In this document: piece after piece, positions 1 to 6,188 of the stretch | How the letters are laid out: each line of letters opens with the position of its first letter | Numbering within the stretch: position 1 is the stretch's first letter | Assembly (NCBI GenBank): GCA_026225015.1 | Contig: JAMFRY010000022.1 | Coordinates: 1 to 6,283, forward strand | Length of the DNA: 6,283 nt | Origin: Alphaproteobacteria bacterium | Lineage (GTDB): Bacteria; Pseudomonadota; Alphaproteobacteria; Acetobacterales; Acetobacteraceae | Direction of reading: 5' to 3' | Made by a program: the position numbers and the translations under genes | Notes under the pieces: model-generated | Seen by the model: only the letters and a program-made list of their open reading frames with translations | What the model was told of the DNA's origin: nothing | Databases searched by the model: none

Positions 1-1810
1 ACTCCGGATGGCTGGCCGCGAGAAGCGATAGATTTGGCGCCAGCAATTCCTGCTTCCCGGCCTGGAATGACAAGCTGCCGCGATGCTGCACGAAGACCCC
101 GGCGGCCGCAACATGCCGGTAGCCGAGATCCGCCGCGCGCGCGCAAAATTCGTTTTCCTCGCCATAGCCGCGGCCGAAGCGTTCATCAAAAAACCCGGTT
201 TTGCGCAACATCTCGTTTTTGATCAGCATGCAGAAGCCATGCGCCGTCGGCACTTCCACCGCCAGGTCGGCATTCGCGGCCAGAGCCGTCTCGGCAAGCT
301 CCGCCCAACTGCAATCGGAGAGATGGGCGTGTTGCAGATCAGGTCCGGGATAGGAGAAAATCGTTGCGTCATTGGATAAAGCGGTAACGCTGCCGATATC
401 GGCGGATGCATGGGCGATGGCGCGTAGTTCAGCGAACGCGCCGGCGAATACGATGGTATCCGAATTGAGCAGCAGCACGTCGTTGAAACCTGCGAAAGCA
501 AAGCCGCGATTGACGGTTTTGACGAAACCGAGATTACGCTCATTGGTGAGAAGAAATAAATTCGGCTGCCCCACATAGCCTTCCAGCAACGCCGCCATGG
601 CTGGTTCCGGCGAGGCATCGTTGATGAGCACAACCCGGTCGATCGCGGCGAAGCGATGCGCCAGAACGGAGTCGATACAATCCTTGGTGGCGGCGACATC
701 CAAATAGACCGGGATAATGATGTCCAGGCGATGTTCCCGGCTATGCACCGCCGGCAAAGCCTGGCGCGGCGCCGCAAGCCCGGTGCCGGTTCTCGCTGCC
801 GCGATGAATTGCTGCAGCGCCAGTTGCATCACGGATTTTTCAGCAGGTTCCAAATCCGCCGCCTGCGCCAGCCGCGCCGCGCGTTGCGCCGAGAGGATGG
901 CGGCTTGGCCGCCCGCCACCAGAAACGGACCGTTGAAGAGTTCAAGGGGCGATCCGGCGAGCCGCAATGAAATCCGTGCCGGCGCAAGCTCCGCATCCTC
1001 GTGCATCGGGAAATGCGCGGCGAAGCCGGCGGCGCTAGCCGGATAGATCTCGCGCACATCCTGCCGCCTCTGGTCGCATCTGGCGCGCGCTACCGGCAGG
1101 TCGTTCCGGAAAATCCCGATTTCCAACCGGCGGCGCGGTGCGTCCGGCGCCACCAACCAGCCGCCGCAGGCCACCGGCGTGAGCAGATCGAGGCTCCCTT
1201 GCAGCGTGAAGAGGCAAGACGCCTCGGTGAATTTCACGCCATCGGCCAACACGCTCAGGCGCAACTCGCCGGCGCCGAAGCAGCTATTATGCAGTTCGAT
1301 TTCGAACGCCGCTCTTGCCATTGCGCTACCAGGGTCCCGGCTGGATTGGCCTTGGCCGACGATCACGCCATGTTGCGAGACGATGCTGATGGAGGGTTCG
1401 CTGAGTTGCGGGACGCGCTCGCATACCCAGCCCTTCAGCGCGCCGTTATCGATCATGCAGTCGCCGTCATAGCGGCCGGGCCCGAGTTCCAGCGGCGAGC
1501 CCGGCAATTCGACGCCATTGGCGAAGACATGGAAGACCCGAAGCTGCCAGCAACCGGGCAGTTCCAGGCGGAAGGCCAGATCGCGCCGCCCCGCACTCAG
1601 CCCGCCGAGATCGGGACGCTCATGCTCAGCCCGCCCGCTGGCGATCAGCGCGCCGCTTTCATCCGTAATGGTGATCAGGCAAGGCTTACGTCCTTTTTCG
1701 GCCAGCGCCCAGCCGATGACATCGCGGCCTTGCAAGCCATCCACCCGCCCTCGAATAGCCATACCGCGCAAGCCCAATCCACATCCTGAGGTTGAAGACG
1801 TTTTGGGCAT
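1..1810 (-). CDS. Modular family 2 glycosyltransferase, C-terminus cut by the left window edge
   Basis: This gene reads leftward and stays open to base 1, giving 603 visible residues. Residues 361-600 form a GT-A fold family 2 glycosyltransferase domain. It has the nucleotide-binding start RLDIIIPVY (361-369), an INDAS loop, a DXD-like metal site LLLNSDT (446-452) and the acceptor-side motif GYGEENEF (about 548-555). Such enzymes move a sugar from a nucleotide-sugar to a glycan or lipid-linked acceptor; donor and acceptor cannot be read here. Residues 17-300 hold three related modules of about 90 residues, each with a GW dipeptide (33-34, 127-128, 216-217). Modules 1 and 3 also share an R-D-L/V and G-F type ending. 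An Ala-rich linker (about 300-356) joins them to the catalytic domain. The start is uncertain: ATG 1810 is the longest ATG option, ATG 1762 begins right at the first module, and neither has a strong Shine-Dalgarno sequence. The gene lies 56 bases after the kinase stop. The family is clear; the biological role is inference. Confidence 0.85.
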   Translation of the reverse strand, partial: MPKTSSTSGCGLGLRGMAIRGRVDGLQGRDVIGWALAEKGRKPCLITITDESGALIASGRAEHERPDLGGLSAGRRDLAFRLELPGCWQLRVFHVFANGVELPGSPLELGPGRYDGDCMIDNGALKGWVCERVPQLSEPSISIVSQHGVIVGQGQSSRDPGSAMARAAFEIELHNSCFGAGELRLSVLADGVKFTEASCLFTLQGSLDLLTPVACGGWLVAPDAPRRRLEIGIFRNDLPVARARCDQRRQDVREIYPASAAGFAAHFPMHEDAELAPARISLRLAGSPLELFNGPFLVAGGQAAILSAQRAARLAQAADLEPAEKSVMQLALQQFIAAARTGTGLAAPRQALPAVHSREHRLDIIIPVYLDVAATKDCIDSVLAHRFAAIDRVVLINDASPEPAMAALLEGYVGQPNLFLLTNERNLGFVKTVNRGFAFAGFNDVLLLNSDTIVFAGAFAELRAIAHASADIGSVTALSNDATIFSYPGPDLQHAHLSDCSWAELAETALAANADLAVEVPTAHGFCMLIKNEMLRKTGFFDERFGRGYGEENEFCARAADLGYRHVAAAGVFVQHRGSLSFQAGKQELLAPNLSLLAASHPE

Positions 1811-1821
1811 TCTCACGCCAA

Positions 1822-1850
1822 ATTCAAAAAAGACAACTTTTATGTTTCAA
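1822..1850 (-). promoter_or_regulatory. Possible sigma70-type promoter for the glycosyltransferase
   Basis: Reading leftward, TTGAAA (1850-1845) and TTGAAT (1827-1822) are separated by 17 bases in an AT-rich gap between the kinase stop and the glycosyltransferase. The first box matches 5 of 6 consensus bases and the second 4 of 6. A start about seven bases beyond the second box would fall close to ATG 1810, making that start nearly leaderless, or would give a leader of about 50 bases to ATG 1762. The match is weak and AT-rich DNA gives such hits by chance. The gene could equally be transcribed from the upstream kinase operon. Confidence 0.25.
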
Positions 1851-1866
1851 ATCACCTATGTTCACA

Positions 1867-3312
1867 TCACCGGCGCAAAACAGGCAGCCAGACCCTGAAG
1901 GTTGTGCCCTGGCCCTCGACGCTCTCGATCAGCAGCCGGCCGCGATGGCGATTGACGACGTGTTTCACGATCGCAAGCCCAAGCCCGGTGCCCCCCACCG
2001 CGCGCGACCTGCCTTTGTCGACGCGATAGAACCGCTCGGTCAGCCGCGGGATATGCTCGCGCGCGATGCCCGCCCCTTCGTCGGCGACGCTGACCAGCAC
2101 GCCGGGGGCTTCAAAGCGCGGATCACGATCAACCCGCTCGGCGGTGACTTTGATCAGCCCGCCGCGCTTGCCGTATTTGTTCGCGTTATCGAGCAGATTG
2201 GTGAAAACCTGCGTCAACTGGTCCGCATCCGCTGGCACCGCAGGCAGGTCCGGCGCGATGGCAACCTCGATGCGGGCGGCATTGCTTTGCAGCACCGGCT
2301 GCATCCCGGCGATAATGCGCTCCAGCAGGGGCGGCAGCATCAGAACGTTCTCCGGCGGCTGATGCTCGCTGATCTCAATCCTGGACAGGCTCAGCAAATC
2401 GCCAATCACACGCTGCATCCGCATGGCCTGCTCATCCATGATCGTCAAAAAGCGCTGTTGCGCCTCTATGTCATCCGCAGCCGGGCCGCGCAGGGTCTCG
2501 ATGAACCCGATCAGGCTCGCCCAAGGCGTGCGCAATTCGTGGCTGGCATTGGCGACGAAATCGGCGCGCATTTTCTCGATGCTGCGCTCGCGCGTGCGGT
2601 CGTTGATCAGAATGTAAACCGGCGCAGCCCCTGGCGCGCCGGTTGGATCGCCGGCGGGAATGACGGTGATATCGAGGTCGCGCGGCACCGGCACGGCGAG
2701 CACGATGCTTTTGCGGACCGGCTGGAACGACTGCTTCGCCTCGGCAATAGCTGCCCGCACGTCCGGGTGCCGCAGCAGCGAGGCTGTTTCCGTGCCGAAG
2801 GCCGAGGCCGCGCTGGCATTGCGCCAATTCACCGCGCCCGAATCGTCAAGCCGCAGCAAGGGGTCGGGCAGACGTTCCACCAGCGCCCGGTCGGCGGCGG
2901 CGCTGGTCTTCAGCCGCGTCTGCCGCAATTGTTCGGCGCGAATCAGCTGAACCGCTTCCTGGCCCAGGGAATGCATGCCGGGCACCAGCAAATGCGTTTC
3001 TCGGGGGACCGAGCCACCATCATTTCGCAGCCCGCGCACCAGCCGCGACATGACGGCGATATCGCGCCCGAACAGCGCGCCGAAGCCGAGCGCGACAGCG
3101 GCGCAAATGCCCCAACCGATCAGTGCTGGCCGCATGCCGAGTGCGCCGATACCTACCAGCGCAGCGAAAACCAGCGCCGGCACGCCGCCCAGAGCCGTCG
3201 TGAACATAAACGCCCCGGACCAGGAAGCTGCCGGCCAGGCCGTTGCCGGCGAGTTTGCCGCCGGCGTGATTGAGGCTGACGAGGCGCCGGCGCTCAGCCC
3301 GTGTTCGTTCAT
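1867..3312 (-). CDS. PhoR-like sensor histidine kinase
   Basis: This is a 481-residue membrane histidine kinase that would autophosphorylate on a histidine and pass the phosphate to a response regulator. Two hydrophobic segments (about 38-57 and 60-81) are split by only a few residues, so it forms a membrane hairpin with almost no periplasmic sensor. A PAS-like region follows (about 140-240). The dimerisation/phosphoacceptor box is ASHELRTPWASLIGF, with His258. The ATPase shows an N box (TNLLDNANKYG, 371-381), G1 (DEGAG, 411-415), F box (ERFYRVDKG, 426-434) and G2 (GGTGLGLAI, 440-448). The SLIGFIETLRGPA stretch and the hairpin topology resemble alphaproteobacterial PhoR, the phosphate sensor, but no phoB, phoU or pst gene is adjacent, so I leave the symbol open. 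It starts 14 bases after the activator stop, suggesting one operon. ATG 3312 has no clear ribosome binding site. ATG 3207 (Met36), preceded by GGGG, is an alternative that drops a low-complexity Ala/Ser/Pro leader. Confidence 0.9.
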   Translation of the reverse strand: MNEHGLSAGASSASITPAANSPATAWPAASWSGAFMFTTALGGVPALVFAALVGIGALGMRPALIGWGICAAVALGFGALFGRDIAVMSRLVRGLRNDGGSVPRETHLLVPGMHSLGQEAVQLIRAEQLRQTRLKTSAAADRALVERLPDPLLRLDDSGAVNWRNASAASAFGTETASLLRHPDVRAAIAEAKQSFQPVRKSIVLAVPVPRDLDITVIPAGDPTGAPGAAPVYILINDRTRERSIEKMRADFVANASHELRTPWASLIGFIETLRGPAADDIEAQQRFLTIMDEQAMRMQRVIGDLLSLSRIEISEHQPPENVLMLPPLLERIIAGMQPVLQSNAARIEVAIAPDLPAVPADADQLTQVFTNLLDNANKYGKRGGLIKVTAERVDRDPRFEAPGVLVSVADEGAGIAREHIPRLTERFYRVDKGRSRAVGGTGLGLAIVKHVVNRHRGRLLIESVEGQGTTFRVWLPVLRR

Positions 3313-3326
3313 TTGAGATATGGCAT

Positions 3327-4637
3327 TTAAGAGCTGGGCGCTCCCAGCGTTGCCGGTGCCGGGGAGCTGATGATTGGGCCACCCGGCGCCACCTGGAACA
3401 CCGCCAAGCCGCGTTGCACCTGGCCGTCCGGCGCGAGTTGCAGCACGCCATCGGTGCCGGCGAAGCCTGCCGGGTTGGTCAGCGCCGTTTGGCTATACCC
3501 GCCTTCTCCGGCCAGCAGGTTTGCGATGGCGGCGGCATCGAACGCCACGTCGGCGATCGCCGGCGGGGCGCTGCCATAGGCGCTCTGATATTTGGCGTTG
3601 AACGCGGCGGCCGCCGCCGGATCGGGGGCGGCGTAAAGCGCGCCATTATAGACCCCTTTGCTTGCCATCGCGGTTGCCACATTCGCCCATAAAGCCGGGC
3701 CCAGCAGCAACACCTGCGGCGCGTTTACCGCGTAATAGGGCAGCAAGGTGGCGATCTCGGCCAGTTCCGCGGGCTCAAAGGCGCCGATGAACAGCGCATT
3801 GAAGGCAGGCGGCGGAATCGGTTGATGTTGCAGTTTAACCGCCTGTTGCCGCCCCGCCGGCGTGTTCAGGTCCTGCGCCGCCTTGATCTGCGCCATCAAG
3901 CCCTGGCCGCGATCGGCAAAGTCGGAAACGGTTTGAATCGCCTGGTTCAGTCCGGCAAAGCCGCTCTCATAAAAGGTGATGTTCGGGCTTGCCGCGCTTG
4001 CGCCGGTATTTTGCGCTTGCAGGGCGGCGCCAAGGGAATGGCCGAAATCGGTATCCGGCAGCAAGGCGGCGATCTGGTTGTGCCCGGAATCATCGGCCGC
4101 CTTCACCACGCGCTGCACCTGCTGGCTGGGTGTGACACCCAAGGGCCAGATGCCGGGCGCCGCCACCTGGCCGTCATTGGTAAAGGCCAATACGCTGACA
4201 TGGGCGGATTGCGCGATCGGCGCCACGGCATGGGCCTCGGCCGAGGTTAGCGGACCCAGAATAAGCCCATCGCCCGCCGCGATAGCCGCCTGCGCGGCAC
4301 TGGCCGCCCCTGGCGCGGTGCCGCCGGTGTCGCGGATATCGAGCGCCGGGGCGGAAGTGCCGGACATGGCCAGCTTCGCGGCGTTCTCCAGAACCTGGCC
4401 AACTGGTTGCAGCGGTCCGGAAAGTGGCAGCAGCAACGCTACGGGGCCGGTCGGGCTGGCCGATGTATTGGGCAGCGCGGTCTGGCCAGGTGCGCCGCTC
4501 AGCAGCGACGGCATGGTAGAACCGCTATATGGCGTTGCCGGGGATTGACCCGCGCAGCCAACCAGGGTGAGGCTTCCCAATAGCAGCGTTCCTATTAAGG
4601 TCAGGGATGGGTAAAATGTCCTCGACAAACCAACCAA
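3327..4637 (-). CDS. Penicillin-binding protein activator (LpoA/LppC-like lipoprotein)
   Basis: This 436-residue protein starts with a lipoprotein signal: a hydrophobic stretch (about 11-27) ending in a lipobox, LVGC, with Cys28 as the predicted lipidated residue. A flexible Ser/Pro/Thr-rich linker (29-63) follows. From about 65 (PVALLLPLSGPLQPVG) to the end it resembles a type I periplasmic-binding-protein fold, as in branched-chain amino acid receptors and the C-terminal domain of LpoA. Characterised E. coli LpoA is an outer-membrane lipoprotein that stimulates PBP1A. Unlike that longer protein, this one lacks the N-terminal TPR domain. The divergent position next to rsmI matches the E. coli yraM/yraL pair and supports the family call. 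The start is TTG at 4637, chosen because GGAGGA lies 8 bases upstream and the signal peptide begins soon after. It probably forms an operon with the kinase. A plain substrate-binding lipoprotein is the main alternative. Confidence 0.8.
   Translation of the reverse strand: MVGLSRTFYPSLTLIGTLLLGSLTLVGCAGQSPATPYSGSTMPSLLSGAPGQTALPNTSASPTGPVALLLPLSGPLQPVGQVLENAAKLAMSGTSAPALDIRDTGGTAPGAASAAQAAIAAGDGLILGPLTSAEAHAVAPIAQSAHVSVLAFTNDGQVAAPGIWPLGVTPSQQVQRVVKAADDSGHNQIAALLPDTDFGHSLGAALQAQNTGASAASPNITFYESGFAGLNQAIQTVSDFADRGQGLMAQIKAAQDLNTPAGRQQAVKLQHQPIPPPAFNALFIGAFEPAELAEIATLLPYYAVNAPQVLLLGPALWANVATAMASKGVYNGALYAAPDPAAAAAFNAKYQSAYGSAPPAIADVAFDAAAIANLLAGEGGYSQTALTNPAGFAGTDGVLQLAPDGQVQRGLAVFQVAPGGPIISSPAPATLGAPSS
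4597..4600 (+). promoter_or_regulatory. Ribosome binding site of rsmI
   Basis: AAGG lies 6 bases before ATG 4607 and inside the signal-peptide region of the divergent lipoprotein gene. A second in-frame ATG at 4616 follows GGG and GG tracts and could also be used; it would shorten the protein by three residues and the overlap to about 22 bases. Confidence 0.45.
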
Positions 4638-5521
4638 GCGCCAATTCCTCCGCTTCCCCAGCCAACCCCGCCCTTGTGCTGGTTTCCACCCCGATCGGCA
4701 ACCTCAAAGATATGTCCCTTCGTGGGCGCGAGACGCTCGAGGAAGTGGACGCCATCCTGTGTGAAGACACCCGCACCAGCCATATCTTGTTGCGCCACTA
4801 CGGAATTAAAACCCGCTGTTTTCCGCTGCATGACCATAACGAGGACTCCCGGATCGGCCCGCTGATCCAGGCTATGCAAGGCGGCGCCCGTTACGCGCTG
4901 ATCTCGGATGCCGGGACGCCTTTGCTCTCCGACCCCGGCTACCGGCTGATCCGCGCCGCGATCGAGGCCGGTTTGACGGTTGGCGCCGTTCCAGGCCCGA
5001 ATGCCGCGATGCTGGCGCTGACGCTCTCCGGCCTGCCGCCGCACCCCTTTCTGTTCATGGGGTTCCTTCCGCAACGGGCCGGTCCGCGCCAGGCGGCGCT
5101 GAGCCAACTCGCCAATACCGAGGCGGCCGGCCTCTCCGCCACCATTATCTTCTACGAGGCGCCGCATCGGTTGGGCGAAACCTTGGCGGATGCCGCCGCT
5201 ATTCTGGGCCCAAGGCCGGCGGCGGTGTGCCGGGAGTTGACCAAGCATTTCGAGGAAGTCCGCCGCGACACGCTGGTCAACCTCGCTGCCCATTACGCCG
5301 AGGCACCGGCGCGCGGCGAAGTCACGCTCGTTATCGGCCCGGCCATGGCGGCAGCAACGTCGGATGCGGTATTGGCCACCGCCCTGGAGGCCGCGCTCAA
5401 GCAAATGAGCCTCAAAGACGCGGTAGAGGCGGTAGCCGCGGCCACCGGCCTGGCCCGCAAACTGGTTTATGCGAGAGCATTGACGATGGGGAGAATCAAG
5501 CCGCAGGCAGCGCCGAATTAG
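4607..5521 (+). CDS. rsmI: 16S rRNA (cytidine(1402)-2'-O)-methyltransferase RsmI
   Basis: RsmI uses S-adenosylmethionine to 2'-O-methylate C1402 of 16S rRNA in the ribosomal P site, which supports decoding accuracy. The 304-residue protein carries the family signatures in order: LVSTPIGNLKD (about 25-35), CEDTRTSHILLRHYGI (52-67), LISDAGTPLLSDPGYRLI (98-115), PGPNAAMLALTLSGLP (129-144), FMGFLPQRAG (150-159), FYEAPHRL (182-189) and CRELTKHFEEVRR (208-220). A C-terminal helical region (about 255-295, including SLKDAVEAVA) matches the usual RsmI tail. The length is normal and all motifs look intact. The first 20 residues are a Ser/Asn/Pro-rich leader with no family match, which is the part overlapping the divergent gene. 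In many alphaproteobacteria rsmI is followed by yraN; here the next gene is a Nudix hydrolase. Confidence 0.95.
   Translation: MGKMSSTNQPSANSSASPANPALVLVSTPIGNLKDMSLRGRETLEEVDAILCEDTRTSHILLRHYGIKTRCFPLHDHNEDSRIGPLIQAMQGGARYALISDAGTPLLSDPGYRLIRAAIEAGLTVGAVPGPNAAMLALTLSGLPPHPFLFMGFLPQRAGPRQAALSQLANTEAAGLSATIIFYEAPHRLGETLADAAAILGPRPAAVCRELTKHFEEVRRDTLVNLAAHYAEAPARGEVTLVIGPAMAAATSDAVLATALEAALKQMSLKDAVEAVAAATGLARKLVYARALTMGRIKPQAAPN
4646..4651 (-). promoter_or_regulatory. Ribosome binding site that fixes the TTG start of the activator lipoprotein
   Basis: Reading leftward, GGAGGA ends 8 bases before TTG 4637. It is the strongest Shine-Dalgarno match I noticed in the window, and it lies inside the rsmI coding region. 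It supports TTG as the true start of the lipoprotein, and therefore the overlap of the two divergent genes. Confidence 0.6.
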
Positions 5522-5524
5522 CGA

Positions 5525-5537
5525 ATTATTAAATAAT
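5525..5537. repeat. Short AT palindrome in the rsmI-Nudix gap
   Basis: ATTATTAAATAAT reads as two 6-base arms around a single central A, just after the rsmI stop. It sits in an AT-rich stretch (about 5524-5556) that stands out from the GC-rich surroundings. The arms are too close to form a normal hairpin, so it is not a convincing terminator. It could be a protein-binding site or part of a promoter for the Nudix gene, but I see no clear -35/-10 pair. The rest of the 101-base gap (5522-5622) holds nothing else I can name apart from the AGGGG before the Nudix start. Confidence 0.3.
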
Positions 5538-5622
5538 AAATACTTAAAAATCGTTTTGTGGGAATTGATAGCCGCCAACAGCTCGGCCCAAAAGGAAGCA
5601 TCGATAGCAGGGGCAACTTGAA

Positions 5623-6114
5623 TTGTTGAACGGCCTTTTCTCCTCCCTGCAAGACTTTGCATGGCGAATGTTCTACCGGCTGGTTTTTCCGGTCGCAAAA
5701 TTCTGGTGGTTCATCAGCAGAGCCCAGCATGAGGGCGCATTGGTCGCGACCTATGTGGGGTCCGACCTTTTATTGTTGCGCGGGTCTTACCGCCGCGGCT
5801 GGAATTTTCCGGGCGGCGGGTTGAAGCGTTTCGAGACGCCCGAGCAGGCGGCACGGCGCGAATTTCAGGAGGAAATAGGCCTGCTGGCGCCGCCGCTGAA
5901 GTCCACGGGCAATATTGAAGGGTTTTGGAACTGGCGGAGCGAAACTGTGCATTTCTTCGAACTGCATTTGGAAAAAATGCCGGCGATCAAGATCGATAAC
6001 CGGGAAATCATCGAAGCCCGGCTGGTCTCGCCCGGGGATCTCCCAAATATGGAACTCACCGGCGCCGTCGCGGCCTATCTGAAGGGCGATGCGGGCGCCA
6101 AGCAGGCGCCGTAG
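5623..6114 (+). CDS. Nudix hydrolase
   Basis: Nudix enzymes split nucleoside diphosphates linked to another group, often cleaning up damaged nucleotides or turning over signalling and sugar nucleotides. The 163-residue protein has a perfect Nudix box, G-x5-E-x7-REFQEEIGL, at 65-87, with the metal-binding glutamates at 83 and 84. RRGWNFPGGG precedes it as in related proteins. The substrate cannot be told from sequence. An aromatic, partly hydrophobic N-terminal stretch (about 1-32) lies before the domain and could be amphipathic or membrane-associated. The start is taken as TTG 5623, with AGGGG at 5609-5613 nine bases upstream; TTG 5626 is adjacent and ATG 5668 (Met16) would remove most of the aromatic leader. 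It lies 101 bases after rsmI in the same direction, so it may have its own promoter. Confidence 0.88.
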   Translation: MLNGLFSSLQDFAWRMFYRLVFPVAKFWWFISRAQHEGALVATYVGSDLLLLRGSYRRGWNFPGGGLKRFETPEQAARREFQEEIGLLAPPLKSTGNIEGFWNWRSETVHFFELHLEKMPAIKIDNREIIEARLVSPGDLPNMELTGAVAAYLKGDAGAKQAP

Positions 6115-6117
6115 CCC

Positions 6118-6147
6118 TTGACCGGATCGAGGCCGCATTGCTCTGAT
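6118..6147 (+). promoter_or_regulatory. Possible promoter of the NTF2-like gene
   Basis: TTGACC (6118-6123, 5 of 6 to the -35 consensus) and TCTGAT (6142-6147, 4 of 6 to the -10 consensus) are 18 bases apart. They lie in the 74-base gap between the Nudix stop and ATG 6189, giving a leader of roughly 35 bases. The call is by eye only. Confidence 0.25.
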
Positions 6148-6154
6148 CGCGGCC
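6125..6154 (+). repeat. Imperfect direct repeat GATCGnGGCC, 20-base period
   Basis: GATCGAGGCC (6125-6134) is repeated as GATCGCGGCC (6145-6154), with one mismatch and starts exactly 20 bases apart, about two DNA turns. The copies fall within the spacer and over the -10 region of the candidate promoter, which would suit a regulator binding side by side. The inner parts also form a 6-base inverted repeat (GGCCGC at 6131-6136, GCGGCC at 6149-6154) without a following T-run, so a terminator is unlikely. Confidence 0.3.
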
Positions 6155-6188
6155 CATGATAGGCAATGAATAAACATCGGGAGAAACC

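Noticed and set aside
131..144. Suspected frameshift at the alternating GC run in the glycosyltransferase
   Set aside because: A recount of the run showed that the frame continues cleanly as FCARAADLGYRHV to the window edge, so the gene is not broken there.
223..777. A 184-codon minus-strand frame in the glycosyltransferase region
   Set aside because: It is an out-of-frame shadow. The adjacent minus frame carries the IIIPVY, NSDT and GYGEENEF motifs without interruption.
1001..1789. A 262-codon open frame on the plus strand
   Set aside because: It lies opposite the glycosyltransferase modules. The minus frame reads through to clear catalytic motifs, while this one has no family features.
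1826..1840. Terminator between the kinase and glycosyltransferase
   Set aside because: Only a 5-base A/T-rich stem can be formed next to the T-run, too weak to support a call.
1792..3273. A 493-codon open frame on the plus strand
   Set aside because: It lies antisense to the histidine kinase, whose motifs are all intact. Its product is rich in Arg, Gln and His with no recognisable domain, as expected from the reverse of a GC-rich gene.
4601..5698. A 365-codon open frame on the minus strand
   Set aside because: It is antisense to rsmI, which has every family signature. The product is Arg/Gly-rich and unlike any family I know.
6131..6154. Rho-independent terminator after the Nudix gene
   Set aside because: The inverted repeat has only 6 pairs, a 12-base loop and no T-run.
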